Origin: Paludibacter sp. 47-17
GTDB taxonomy: Bacteria > Bacteroidota > Bacteroidia > Bacteroidales > Paludibacteraceae
NCBI GenBank assembly: GCA_001898935.1
Contig: MKVT01000009.1
Coordinates: 186,001-250,000 of the forward strand
DNA: 64,000 nucleotides
Direction: 5' to 3'
Below the pieces are notes generated by a model. The model was not told the origin of the DNA. It worked only from the letters and a program-made list of their open reading frames with translations, and ran no database searches. This document shows, one piece after another, positions 1-10,259 of this stretch. Made by a program: the position numbers and the translations under genes. Every line of letters starts with the position of its first letter. The first letter of the stretch is position 1.

Positions 1-1
1 G

Positions 2-631
2 GATAGTGTGTTAGGGGAAATTCCGAAAGGGTGGAGTGTTAATCAATTATCTGATCTTATTCAAATAACAGGAGGTGGAACGCCTAAACGATCTAACGAC
101 GAGTTTTGGAACGGAAATATACCTTGGTTTTCTATCAGAGATATTTCAAATAATTCTCAGGCTATTATAATTGATACTGTTGAGAAAATTACTGAATTGG
201 GTTTAAAATCTTCTTCAACAAAACTTCTTCCAAAAGGAACTACAATTATTACTGCTCGTGGTACTGTTGGTAAACTTGCATTTATTTCTATTCCAATGGC
301 TATGAATCAATCTTGTTATGGAATAAACGGCAAAGATGGGATAGGGAATTATTACAATTACTACAATATCAAACAGGCAGTTAAGTTATTACAACAAAAT
401 ACACATGGTGCTGTTTTTGATACAATAACAACTACTACTTTCAATACTGTTTCAGTTCCATTTGGTAATGTTGATTTGACAATAAATTTCGACAATATAG
501 TTCATGAATTATTTGAAAGCATAGAGAACAATCTAAAAGAAAACAAAAATCTTTCAAATTTAAGAGACATACTTCTCCCAAAACTAATCTCTGGCGAGTT
601 AAATGTCACCAATAATTCGGTGGAAATATAA
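2..631 (+). CDS. hsdS: Type I restriction enzyme specificity subunit (HsdS), C-terminal part; 5' end outside window
   Basis: Frame is open to the window edge; 'LGEIPKGWSVNQLSDLIQITGGGTPKRSNDEFWNGNIPWFSIRD' and 'RDILLPKLISGEL' are typical HsdS target-recognition and C-terminal motifs. Confidence 0.9.
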   Translation, partial: DSVLGEIPKGWSVNQLSDLIQITGGGTPKRSNDEFWNGNIPWFSIRDISNNSQAIIIDTVEKITELGLKSSSTKLLPKGTTIITARGTVGKLAFISIPMAMNQSCYGINGKDGIGNYYNYYNIKQAVKLLQQNTHGAVFDTITTTTFNTVSVPFGNVDLTINFDNIVHELFESIENNLKENKNLSNLRDILLPKLISGELNVTNNSVEI

Positions 632-689
632 TATTCTATAAAATCAAAAAGTCATTAACCTTTTTCGTAAATAATTTTGTATATTTGCA

Positions 690-1022
690 GTGAAAATAAC
701 ATACAAGAATAAAAAACTGGAGAAATCACTCACTGATGATAAGGAACTTATCAAGACTTATGGTGAGCTGGCAAAGAAGATTAAGCAGCGTGTAAAGGAG
801 TTGACGGAAGCAGATAGTTTACTCGTTATTTCTCAGCTTCCGGCTTTGCGCTTACACCCTTATAAAGGTAACAGAATTGGTGAATGGTCAATCGATATCA
901 AAGAAAACTGGCGCATAATCTTTGAAATTGCCCAAGACCCAATACCCAAACAAGATGGCGGAGGCGTTAACCTCCTTTTGATTACAGCCATTGAAGTAGT
1001 TTCAGTAGAAGACCCTCATTAA
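690..1022 (+). CDS. higB: HigB/RelE-superfamily toxin (plasmid maintenance killer type)
   Basis: 110 aa, 'LPALRLHPYKGNRIGEWSIDIKENWRIIFE' core of the RelE/HigB fold; directly upstream of a HigA-like gene; GTG start. Confidence 0.8.
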   Translation: MKITYKNKKLEKSLTDDKELIKTYGELAKKIKQRVKELTEADSLLVISQLPALRLHPYKGNRIGEWSIDIKENWRIIFEIAQDPIPKQDGGGVNLLLITAIEVVSVEDPH

Positions 1023-1034
1023 AAAACGAAAGTC

Positions 1035-2138
1035 ATGACTAATTTAGAAGCAAAAAAATCACTCTTATCCTGCCCGGGTGATACAATTCAAGAAACAATA
1101 GACGAAATAGGTATGTCGCAAGCCGAATTGGCTGAGCGTATTGGCAGGTCTGTGCCCAAACTAAACGAACTGATAAAGGGAAAAGCACCCATAACGAAAG
1201 AAACAGCCACTAAACTCGAATACGTATTAGGCATTCCGGCAATCTTTTGGCTCAATTTAGAACGTAGTTATCAGGACGAACTACTGGAAATTGAGCAAAT
1301 GGAGTTTTTGGAACGATGTATTGAATGGCTAAAAGCATTCCCTGTTTCTGCAATGAAAAAATTAGGACTTTTACCAAAAACGAACGAAAGTTCTGTTTTG
1401 GTTGAAAGTCTATTGAAATTTTTCAGAGTGGCTTCGCCTGTTCAGTGGTCAAGTTTATATACAAATAACGAATTGGCATTTAAAATAAACCTCAATCACA
1501 CTGCCGAACCTCAGGCTATTTCGGTATGGTTGCGTTTGGGAGAACTACAAGCTGAAAAAATCCAAACTGCCGAATTTGATAAAAAATTAATTCGTGAGCG
1601 TTTTGATAAAATTCAGGATATATGTTTTCGAAATCCTGAGAATTGGAAAGAGGCTTTGCAACAAATTTGCAGTGAATGCGGTATTGCATTGGTATATACA
1701 CCCTGTATATCTAAAGCTCCGATATATGGAGCCACAAGGTGGATTAGAAACAGTACCAAGCCACTAATTCAAATTACGGACCGCCAAAAAGATTATAATG
1801 CGTTTTGGTTTACTTTCTTCCATGAATTAGCCCATATTTTGCTACATGGCAAAAAAGATATTTTTATTGAAGGTTTAGGAGATATTGCCCCTGACAAAGA
1901 AAAAGAGGACGAAGCAGATGCTTTTGCAGCTCGAATGTTGTTGTCCGAAAAAGAAAGAAATGAACTGTTTCGCAATACCAATTATTCTACTGAATTGATT
2001 AGATCATTCAGTCAGAAATACAAAAAAAATCCTTCCATTATTGTATCTCAAATTCAACGTGAAGGTAAAATCGAATACAGCGATTTTAGGTTGAACAGAT
2101 TAAAAATCAGAGTAGAATTTGGCCGGATAATACTTTAA
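1035..2138 (+). CDS. higA: HigA-type antitoxin with N-terminal HTH and C-terminal ImmA/IrrE-like zinc metallopeptidase domain
   Basis: XRE/HigA HTH 'MSQAELAERIGRSVPKLNELIKGKAPITKETATKLEYVLG'; HExxH motif in 'FHELAHILLHGKKD' and downstream 'EDEADAFAARMLL'. Confidence 0.85.
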   Translation: MTNLEAKKSLLSCPGDTIQETIDEIGMSQAELAERIGRSVPKLNELIKGKAPITKETATKLEYVLGIPAIFWLNLERSYQDELLEIEQMEFLERCIEWLKAFPVSAMKKLGLLPKTNESSVLVESLLKFFRVASPVQWSSLYTNNELAFKINLNHTAEPQAISVWLRLGELQAEKIQTAEFDKKLIRERFDKIQDICFRNPENWKEALQQICSECGIALVYTPCISKAPIYGATRWIRNSTKPLIQITDRQKDYNAFWFTFFHELAHILLHGKKDIFIEGLGDIAPDKEKEDEADAFAARMLLSEKERNELFRNTNYSTELIRSFSQKYKKNPSIIVSQIQREGKIEYSDFRLNRLKIRVEFGRIIL

Positions 2139-2141
2139 GCA

Positions 2142-5100
2142 ATGGCAGTTATATCAGAGGACCATATAGAGCAAGTTGTAATTCAGGAATTCGTTGAATT
2201 GGGTTATCATTATCTCAATGGTGCTGATATATCGCCCGATGGTCATTCTCCCGAGCGTGAATACCGCGAAGTTATTTTGAAGTCCAGACTTCAAAATGCC
2301 ATTGCGTTAATCAATCCCACCGTGTTCCGGCAGATGCACAGGAAGAGGCCTTACGAAAAGTACTCCGTTCCGATAGTCCAAACTTATTTCAAAACAACTA
2401 TCAATTTCATAAATACCTCACCGATGGAGTTGATATTGAGTACCGTAAAGGAGATAGAATTGCAGGTGATAAAGTTTGGTTGATAGATTACAATAAGCCC
2501 GAAAACAATGAGTTTTTGGTTATCAATCAATTCACAATTATTGAGGGCAATGTAAACAAACGCCCGGATGTCATTTTTTTTGTAAACGGTTTGCCTTTTG
2601 TGGTTATTGAACTCAAAAACGCAGCTGACGAAAACGCAACCATAAAAACAGCTTTCAATCAACTACAGACCGACAAACAAGCCATTCCTTCCTTGTTTCA
2701 ATACAATGCCTTATTGATTGTTTCCGACGGTTGGGATGCTCTGTATGGTTCGCTTACAGCTCCCAAACAGTTCTTTGTACCTTGGAAATCTATTGACGGC
2801 AATGTGGTAGCAGATGAAAACATGCCACAAATGGAAGTAATAGCTAAAGGTATGCTCAATAAAAAAGTTCTGCTCGACCTTATCCGTCATTACATTGTAT
2901 TACACCAAAACAAAGACCAAATCACTAAAATAGTACCACGCTATCACCAATACTTCGCAGTCAACAAAGCGGTAGAAACTACAAAAAAGGCAACAGCTGT
3001 AAATGGTGACCAATGTGCAGGTGTTATTTGGCACACACAAGGCAGCGGTAAAAGTCTGAGTATGGTTTTTTATGCTGGTAAATTAGTATTGTCATTAAAC
3101 AATCCTACTTTGGTAGTACTGACAGACCGTAACGATTTAGACGACCAGCTTTTCGATACTTTTACTTCAAGTCAGGATTTACTTCGCCAAACGCCAGTAC
3201 AAGCTGAAAACAGAGACCATTTAAAAAGTTTACTTAGTGTTTCTTCGGGTGGTATTGTGTTTACAACTATTCAAAAGTTTTTACCTGAAATTGAAGAAAA
3301 AATTGAATTAGCTGATGGCAAATTCAAAAACATAAAAGGTCAATTCGAAGAATTATCGGACCGAAGAAATATCGTTGTTATTGCCGACGAAGCGCACCGC
3401 AGTCAATACGATTTTATGGACGGCTTTGCTTAACACATGCGTGATGCTTTGCCTAATGCTTCATTTATTGGCTTTACAGGTACTCCAATTGAAAACACAG
3501 ACAAGACTACACAAGCTGTTTTTGGTGATTATATCGATGTCTACGACATTCAGCAAGCAGTTGAAGATGGAGCGACTGTGCGTATTTTCTACGAAAATCG
3601 TTTAGCGAAAATCACTCTCAAAGAAGAAGAAGAAGAAGAAGAAAAACCCCGTGTTGATGCTGAATTTGAAGAACTAACAGAGGGTGAAGAAACAACAAGC
3701 AGTCAACAATTAAAAGCCAAATGGGCAAGGCTCGAAGCTATTGTAGGCAACGAACACCGATTACAACTCATTGCAGCCGATATTGTAAACCACTTTGAGC
3801 AACGAAATGAAATACTCGACGGAAAAGGTATGATCGTCTGTATGAGCCGCCGTATATGTTGATTTATACGATGAAATAATCAAAATCAGACCCGATTGGC
3901 ATAGTGAGGATGATACAGAAGGAGCAATAAAAGTCGTTATGACTGGCTCTTCTTCCGACCCATTAAATTTTCAACCACACGTCAGAAATAAACCCAAGCG
4001 GAAAGCTTTGGGTGAAAGACTGAAAGACCCGAAAGATAAACTGAAATTAGCCATTGTTCGTGATATGTGGCTAACAGGTTTCGATGCCCCTGTGTTGCAT
4101 ACCCTTTACATTGACAAGCCAATGAAAGGGCATAACCTTATGCAGGCCATAGCGCGTGTAAACCGTGTTTATAAAGACAAAGAGGGCAGTTTAATTGTTG
4201 ATTACATTGGTATTGTTACAGAGCTCAAAAAAGCCTTATCGGTTTACACGGATAATGGCGGGAAAGGTGCTCCAACTTTCGACCAGGAAGAAGCAGCTTC
4301 AGTGATGATGAGTAAATATGAAATTTTGGCTCAAATGTTCAAAGAACAACCCACCGATAAATCTCAACCGAAAGGTTTCGATTATAATTCATTTTTTACT
4401 TTGTCACCAAAGCAAAAATTATATTTCCCAATTCAGGCAGCTAATTATATTTTAGGATTAGAAAGTGGGAAAGACCGTTTTATTAATGCTGTAACAGCAT
4501 TGTCAAAATCATTTGCTATTTCAGTTCCACACCCCTATACACTTGAAATCAGGGATGAAGTTGGTTTATTTCAAGCCATTAAAGTTCGTATTGTAAAAGT
4601 AACCGAAAGCGCAAAAACAGGTAAAACTGACGAAGAGATTGAGACAGCTATAAAGCAAATTCTTTCAGATGCAATAGTTTCTGATGAAGTAGTAGATATC
4701 TTTGATGCTGCCGGCATTAAGAAACCAGATATTTCTATTTTATCTGATGAATTCTTAGCCGAGATAAAAGGTATGCAACATAAAAACCTTGCATTTGAAT
4801 TGCTCAAAAAACTATTGAATGACGAGATAAAATCACGCAGAAAAACCAACTTGGTACAGTCCAAGAAATTCTCTGAAATGTTAGATCAGGTAGTCCGAAA
4901 TTATCAGAATAACCTTATAACATCCGCAGAAATTATTGAAGAAATGATTCGGCTTGCCAAAGAGATTAAAGAAGCTGACCGGAAAGGAGAAGGTTTAGGT
5001 TTAGATTTCAGAGAATTTGCTTTTTATTCAGCCTTAGAAGTGAATGATAGTGCTGTATCGATTTTAGGTAACGATGTTTTACGACATATCGCACGTGAAT

Positions 5101-5356
5101 TAGTTGACACTGTTGCAAGAACACAAGCATAGATTGGACTGTGAGGGAAAATGTTCAAGCAAAAATGAGAATTGCAGTCAAAAAGATTCTTCGCAAACAT
5201 GGCTATCCTCCTGATATGGAAGTTAAAGCCACCGAAACCGTTATTGAGCAGGCTAAACTACTTGCAGAGAGTTTTACAAGCAAAAGTAATTATCATATAG
5301 GAAATAATAATCAGAATCTTGAAGCTGCAGAACCCAGAACAAGTAGATTAGTATAA
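2142..5356 (+). pseudogene. hsdR: Type I restriction enzyme endonuclease subunit (HsdR), disrupted by three frameshifts and one in-frame stop
   Basis: Fragments 2142-2483, 2480-3433, 3437-3862, 3939-5132 and 5141-5356 join into one HsdR: 'GVIWHTQGSGKSLSM' Walker A, 'IADEAHRSQYDF' DEAH box, '[10 protein letters not shown]', '[21 protein letters not shown]', C-terminal '[30 protein letters not shown]'. Confidence 0.88.
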
Positions 5357-5447
5357 ATCCATTACAAGAATCATAACGAGTACACCTTTAGTACACCCCG
5401 GCAAAATAGAATCCCCTCTCAATCAGTCGATTAAAAGGGGATTTTCG

Positions 5448-5530
5448 TACCCGAAGCGGGACTTGAACCCGCACAGCCGTGAAGCCAAAGGATTTTAAGT
5501 CCTTCGTGTCTACCATTCCACCATCCGGGC
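5448..5530 (-). tRNA. tRNA-Leu(TAA)
   Basis: Reverse strand GCCCGGATGGTGGAATGGTAGACACGAAGGACTTAAAATCC...GGGTTCAAGTCCCGCTTCGGGTA; TAA anticodon, T-loop TTCAAGT, paired acceptor stem. Confidence 0.93.
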
Positions 5531-5552
5531 AGGAATGACTCCTGTAAGTGAG

Positions 5553-5625
5553 AGCGAAAAACGGGACTCGAACCCGCGACCCTAACCTTGGCAAGGTTAT
5601 GCTCTACCAACTGAGCTATTTTCGC
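5553..5625 (-). tRNA. tRNA-Gly(GCC)
   Basis: Reverse strand GCGAAAATAGCTCAGTTGGTAGAGCATAACCTTGCCAAGGTTAGGGTCGCGGGTTCGAGTCCCGTTTTTCGCT; GCC anticodon, full cloverleaf. Confidence 0.95.
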
Positions 5626-5639
5626 ATAATTTGAATCGG

Positions 5640-5700
5640 CATTGAGCGCAGTTGGTAGAGCAGTCCTGTCTGCTTTTGGGGCAACTGAGCTATTTTCGCA
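5640..5700. repeat. Partial tRNA-derived fragments (inverted D-arm copy plus direct copy of tRNA-Gly 5' end)
   Basis: 'gcgcagttggtagagca' (5646-5662) is the reverse complement of the tRNA-Gly D-arm at about 5600-5616 with one mismatch; 'caactgagctattttcgca' at 5682-5700 is a direct copy of about 5608-5626. Confidence 0.75.
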
Positions 5701-5838
5701 AATCGGCTGCAAATATACTGTTTTTTTTTGAATTCCGAAATCTTAGAGCCAAAAAAAGCGGAAAAGTAGCAACACTCCCCGCTCTCTTTTAATCATTTCG
5801 CCGATGGATTCCGCATCCAACGGGTGGCGTTCCGGCCA

Positions 5839-6036
5839 TCAGGCCAGGCTTACAAACATTTCGCCTTCCACTTCGGTGAAAATCACCTTACCTTCGCGGG
5901 CTAACCAACCCAGCGCCAGGTTCAATTCGGCTTCTTTCAGCTTAGTGGCTTTCTTAACGGCTTTCAAACTTTTTGAACCGTCTTCCAACGCCGACCAAAC
6001 AAGTCCGGCATTGCTTCCAATTGTTTCTTTAATCAT
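5839..6036 (-). CDS. Small winged-helix protein (DUF2582-like)
   Basis: 65 aa 'MIKETIGSNAGLVWSALEDGSKSLKAVKKATKLKEAELNLALGWLAREGKVIFTEVEGEMFVSLA', winged-helix pattern. Confidence 0.75.
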   Translation of the reverse strand: MIKETIGSNAGLVWSALEDGSKSLKAVKKATKLKEAELNLALGWLAREGKVIFTEVEGEMFVSLA

Positions 6037-6128
6037 AATTAATTTTTATTACGCTGCAAAGATACAATAAATTATGTTATAAAACACAACACCACAAGAC
6101 ATTAACTTGAAAAAATCTTCAGAATATG

Positions 6129-7928
6129 TTATTTAACATACATTTCGTCGATCAATACCTTATAACGTTGCTCCACAATCGGACGCTTGAGCTTCAAGGT
6201 ATTCGTGAGTTCGCCCGTCTGTATGCTGAACGGCGTAGCCAACAATGCAAATTTCTTGATCTGCTCGTGAGCCGCCATCCCCTCCTGTTGCTTTCGGATA
6301 CACGAATCGATCAGTTCGATTACCTGGGGCTTTGCAAGCAGCTCCTCCGTAGTGCCGAACGAAATCCTGGCCTTGCGGGCAAACTCCTCCACCGCCGGAA
6401 GCGCCGGAGCGATCAGGGCCGTAACATAAGGTTTCTCGTTACCGATCACCGCCACCTGTTCGATGTATTTATCCAGGATCAAGCGCGTTTCAATCTCCTG
6501 CGGAGCAATGTACTTCCCATACGAAGTTTTGAACAAATCCTTCAGCCGGTCGGTGAGAATAATACAATCGTTGCGCAAAAAGCCGGCATCACCCGTACGA
6601 AAAAAACCATCGTCGGTAAAGGCCGCTGCATTCGCTTCGGGATTCTTATAATACCCCCTGAAAATGGTACGTCCCTTCAGCATGATTTCGTTATCGGCCC
6701 CAATTTTCACCTGAATACCGGGAATAAGCCGTCCCACGGTGCCAAACTCATAACCAACCGGCTCGAAAAAACTTACCGTGGCCGTGGTTTCGGTGAGTCC
6801 ATAGCCATACGCAATAGGCACTCCCATACTTTTCAGAAAAATATTAATATCGTCGGACAGCTTTGCCCCGGCCACCGGGAACAATTTCGCGTTCTCGATA
6901 CCGATTGTCTTTTTTACTTTCGAATAAATAAGCGTATCGGCAATTTTATACTTAATACGCAGTCCCAGTCCGGGCTTCAGCCCATTACGCAACATATCGA
7001 TATTATACTTCCTGCCCACTGCCAGCGCCCAGGTAACGATCCCCTGCTTCGACGGCGGCATCTTGGCAATATTCTCCTGCACCGCCGCATAAACCTTCTC
7101 CCAGAAACGCGGCACAGCACACATCATGGTAGGGCGGACCTGTTTGATAGCCTCCGTAATTTCGATCGGCCGGAGATTGACGTAAACAGTCACGCCATTG
7201 GCCACACACAGGTAACACCACATACGCTCGAATACATGCGACATGGGCAGAAAGGCGATGGAAGTATCCTGATCGGTCATTTCGGGAATGCGGATGCGGT
7301 GAACGCGAACAGCTTCGTCGAGACAGGAATGGGGCAGCATTACTCCTTTGGGATTGCCTGTAGTACCCGATGTGTAAAGAATGCAGGCCAGATCGTCCTC
7401 AGTTGCAGCCTGCTGACGTTCGCGCACATCCAACTGCCGGTTCGACCGGCGACCGGCTTCCAGCACATCGGCAAAACGAAGGGTGTCTGCATCTTTCAAT
7501 TCCACATCCGGATCGTACACCACTATTGTTTTCAGCACCGACGAGCGCTGTTTTACCTCCAGTGCAATTTCATACTGCGCCTGATCGCCCGCAAAAAGGA
7601 TTTCAATGGCCGAATCGTTGACAATAAATTCGATTTGCTGAGCTGTAGAAGTAGCATACATAGGCACCACTACCGCACGATTGGCAAACAAAGCATAATC
7701 GGTTACCATGTTCTCGACCATATTGTTCGAAAACTGTCCTACCCGGTCGCCTTCTTTCAATCCCATCTCGTAGAGCCGTTTGGCCAGGGCGGTCACTTGT
7801 TCCGACATAGCGGTCCAGCTTAGCGAAGTCCACTCGTCGGTAATTTTTTTACGGTGATAAAATGCGGTACGTTCGCCGTATTTCTTAGCTTGCCCGGCAA
7901 TAATTTCGGCAAAATGAAGCGTTTCCAT
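6129..7928 (-). CDS. Long-chain fatty acid--CoA ligase / AMP-binding protein
   Basis: 'ILYTSGTTGNPKGVMLPH' AMP-binding motif, 'YGLTETTA', 'GYYKNPEANAAAFTDDGFFRTGD', 'LTDRLKDLFKTSYGKYIAP'. Confidence 0.93.
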   Translation of the reverse strand: METLHFAEIIAGQAKKYGERTAFYHRKKITDEWTSLSWTAMSEQVTALAKRLYEMGLKEGDRVGQFSNNMVENMVTDYALFANRAVVVPMYATSTAQQIEFIVNDSAIEILFAGDQAQYEIALEVKQRSSVLKTIVVYDPDVELKDADTLRFADVLEAGRRSNRQLDVRERQQAATEDDLACILYTSGTTGNPKGVMLPHSCLDEAVRVHRIRIPEMTDQDTSIAFLPMSHVFERMWCYLCVANGVTVYVNLRPIEITEAIKQVRPTMMCAVPRFWEKVYAAVQENIAKMPPSKQGIVTWALAVGRKYNIDMLRNGLKPGLGLRIKYKIADTLIYSKVKKTIGIENAKLFPVAGAKLSDDINIFLKSMGVPIAYGYGLTETTATVSFFEPVGYEFGTVGRLIPGIQVKIGADNEIMLKGRTIFRGYYKNPEANAAAFTDDGFFRTGDAGFLRNDCIILTDRLKDLFKTSYGKYIAPQEIETRLILDKYIEQVAVIGNEKPYVTALIAPALPAVEEFARKARISFGTTEELLAKPQVIELIDSCIRKQQEGMAAHEQIKKFALLATPFSIQTGELTNTLKLKRPIVEQRYKVLIDEMYVK

Positions 7929-7972
7929 TATTTTTGAATTTAATTGTCATAACCCCGGCAAAGATAAAAAAA

Positions 7973-8743
7973 TTACTGAACTTCCTCCTGCAATTCGCCT
8001 AAAATAGAAGGATTGTTCATTAGTTTTTGATAGGCCTCGAGCGAAGCTTTTTGCTGCGATATCTTTTTGCTGACGCCTTTCGCCTGCGCCATCACCCGTC
8101 CCGCGATCAGGAGCCGGGAAGTAAAAACATGCTGATTGGACGCAGCATCGCGCTCCTCGTCGACCTCGAAGTCGTACGGAAGATGGTATTTCTGACACCA
8201 TTCGATAATGCGCGATTTATAATTACGCTCGTCGGTTGCCAGCCGGTCGATATCCACCAGTTTCGAAAACACCCGCTGTTCGACAAAACGTTTGCACTGC
8301 TTGTAGCCATAATCGAGGTAAATAGCCCCCATCAGCGCTTCGAAAGCATTTCCGTAGATATTGCGGTTGGCCGTACGGTTCACGTTCCGCGAAGTCACCA
8401 CCAGCTTATCGAGTCCCATATCCACGGCCAGGCGGTTGAGAAACTCGCGGCTCACCACTTTGGAGCGGGTATTGGTAAGAAAGCCTTCGCGCTGATGCGT
8501 GTAATGATTGAAGAGAATATCGGTAACCACCGAATTGAGCACGGCATCGCCCAGGAATTCGAGCCGTTCGTTGCTGAGCATATGTCCGCGGGCCGAGTGG
8601 GGCGTCGACGAACGATGGCGCAATGCCAGCTGATAATAGGCGAGTTTATCGGGATAAAAACCGAGTATACGGTACAATTGCAAATAAGACCCCTTCCGCG
8701 CACGCGAAAAGAGTCTTATTTTACGCAAGATATACTGTATCAC
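7973..8743 (-). CDS. rnc: Ribonuclease III
   Basis: 'NERLEFLGDAVLNSVVTDILF' signature, 'NAFEALMGAIYLDYGY', C-terminal dsRBD. Confidence 0.95.
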   Translation of the reverse strand: MIQYILRKIRLFSRARKGSYLQLYRILGFYPDKLAYYQLALRHRSSTPHSARGHMLSNERLEFLGDAVLNSVVTDILFNHYTHQREGFLTNTRSKVVSREFLNRLAVDMGLDKLVVTSRNVNRTANRNIYGNAFEALMGAIYLDYGYKQCKRFVEQRVFSKLVDIDRLATDERNYKSRIIEWCQKYHLPYDFEVDEERDAASNQHVFTSRLLIAGRVMAQAKGVSKKISQQKASLEAYQKLMNNPSILGELQEEVQ

Positions 8744-8744
8744 T

Positions 8745-10007
8745 TTACTTTACAAATTTTTTTACAATTACGCTCGCGTTATGCCCGCCAAAACCGAAGG
8801 TATTCGACAGGGCCGCATTCACGGTACGTTTCTGAGCTTTGTTGAAAGTGAAATTCAGATTGTAATCGATTTCCGGATCGTCGTCGCCTTCTTCGTGATT
8901 GATGGTAGGAGGAACGATATCGTTCACCACCGACAATACGGCCACTATACCCTCCACCGCACCGGCGGCACCCAGGAGGTGACCCGTCATCGATTTGGTC
9001 GAACTGATATTCAGCTTATAGGCATGATCGCCGAAAACATCCTTGATAGCTTTTGCTTCCGAAACATCCCCCACAGGAGTGGCTGTTCCGTGAACATTAA
9101 TATAATCGATATCTTCCGGCTTCAGGCCTGCATCCTTCAATGCGCGCTGCATCACCAGTTTAGCGCCCAACCCTTCGGGATGGGTAGCCGTGAGGTGATA
9201 TGCATCGGCCGACATACCGCCACCCACTACTTCGCAGAGGATATTGGCGCCACGGGCCAGAGCATGTTCCAGTTCTTCGAAAATAAGACACCCGGCACCT
9301 TCGCCCATCACAAAACCATCGCGGCTCTTGCTGAACGGGCGCGAAGCCGACTCGGGAGTATCGTTGCGGGTCGACAAGGCAGTAAGCGCGTTGAAACCAC
9401 CCACACCCCCCGGAGTAATCGCCGATTCGGCACCCCCGCACACAATTACATTCGCCTTACCCATACGGATATGGTTGAACGAATCGATGAGCGCGTGAGT
9501 CGACGACGCACAAGCCGAAGCTGTCGAGTAATTGGGACCGCGGAAACCATACTGCATCGAAATCAGACCGGCAGCAATGTCCGAAATCATCTTCGGAATG
9601 AAGAATGGATTGAATTTCGGACCATTCTCCTGATTCTGGTAATAAAAACCTATCTCCTGTTCGAAGGTCGTAATCCCACCGATACCGGCAGAAAAAATAA
9701 CCCCTACCTCGTCTTTATCAATCGCGTCCAGGTCGAGACCGCTATGCTCAATGGCTTCTTTGGCTGCTACCATCGACAATTGCGCATAAATGTCCATTTT
9801 CCGGGCTTCCTTGCGATCGAAATGCAGGTTGGGATCAAACTCCTTAATCTGACAGGCAAATTTCGTTTTAAAATTCGTAGTGTCAAATCGGGTAATCGGG
9901 GAAGCACCGCTCTTTCCATTGATAATACTATTCCAGAAGTCCGGAATAGTATTACCAAGAGGAGTAACGGCACCCAGCCCGGTTACTACAACTCTTTTTA
10001 ATTCCAT
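8745..10007 (-). CDS. fabF: 3-oxoacyl-[acyl-carrier-protein] synthase II
   Basis: 'MELKRVVVTGLGAVTPLGN', 'STASACASSTHAL' active-site Cys, 'NVHGTATPVGD', 'GHLLGAAGAVE'. Confidence 0.97.
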   Translation of the reverse strand: MELKRVVVTGLGAVTPLGNTIPDFWNSIINGKSGASPITRFDTTNFKTKFACQIKEFDPNLHFDRKEARKMDIYAQLSMVAAKEAIEHSGLDLDAIDKDEVGVIFSAGIGGITTFEQEIGFYYQNQENGPKFNPFFIPKMISDIAAGLISMQYGFRGPNYSTASACASSTHALIDSFNHIRMGKANVIVCGGAESAITPGGVGGFNALTALSTRNDTPESASRPFSKSRDGFVMGEGAGCLIFEELEHALARGANILCEVVGGGMSADAYHLTATHPEGLGAKLVMQRALKDAGLKPEDIDYINVHGTATPVGDVSEAKAIKDVFGDHAYKLNISSTKSMTGHLLGAAGAVEGIVAVLSVVNDIVPPTINHEEGDDDPEIDYNLNFTFNKAQKRTVNAALSNTFGFGGHNASVIVKKFVK

Positions 10008-10028
10008 AATGAAAATTAGGAATAAATA

Positions 10029-10259
10029 TTATAAAGCCTCGATGTATGCGATAGCATCACCTACAGTAGAGATTTTTTCAGCCTGATCTTCAGGAATGGT
10101 GATTCCGAATTCTTTTTCGAATTCCATGATCAGCTCTACCGTGTCTAATGAATCTGCACCCAGATCGTTAGTGAAACTAGCTGTAGGAACTACTTCAGCT
10201 TCGTCAACACCTAATTTCTCAACGATGATAGCTTTTACTTTAGCTGCAACTTCTGACAT
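10029..10259 (-). CDS. acpP: Acyl carrier protein
   Basis: '[29 protein letters not shown]' phosphopantetheine motif. Confidence 0.97.
   Translation of the reverse strand: MSEVAAKVKAIIVEKLGVDEAEVVPTASFTNDLGADSLDTVELIMEFEKEFGITIPEDQAEKISTVGDAIAYIEAL

Noticed and set aside
3623-3643. (GAA)7 microsatellite in hsdR as a phase-variation switch
   Set aside because: Triplet unit changes do not shift the frame, and the gene is already broken elsewhere; probably just a Glu-rich linker
3856-3940. Programmed ribosomal frameshifting in hsdR
   Set aside because: Four unrelated lesions including a nonsense codon, none at a slippery heptamer with a visible stimulatory structure; pseudogenisation is simpler
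5388-5712. Minus-strand ORFs (68 and 93 aa) at the tRNA cluster
   Set aside because: They are translations of tRNA-Leu and tRNA-Gly sequence ([19 protein letters not shown] type artefacts)
6126-7823. 565-aa plus-strand ORF antisense to the acyl-CoA synthetase
   Set aside because: Shadow ORF; the opposite strand encodes a clear AMP-binding enzyme, and the translation is Arg/His-rich with no recognisable family
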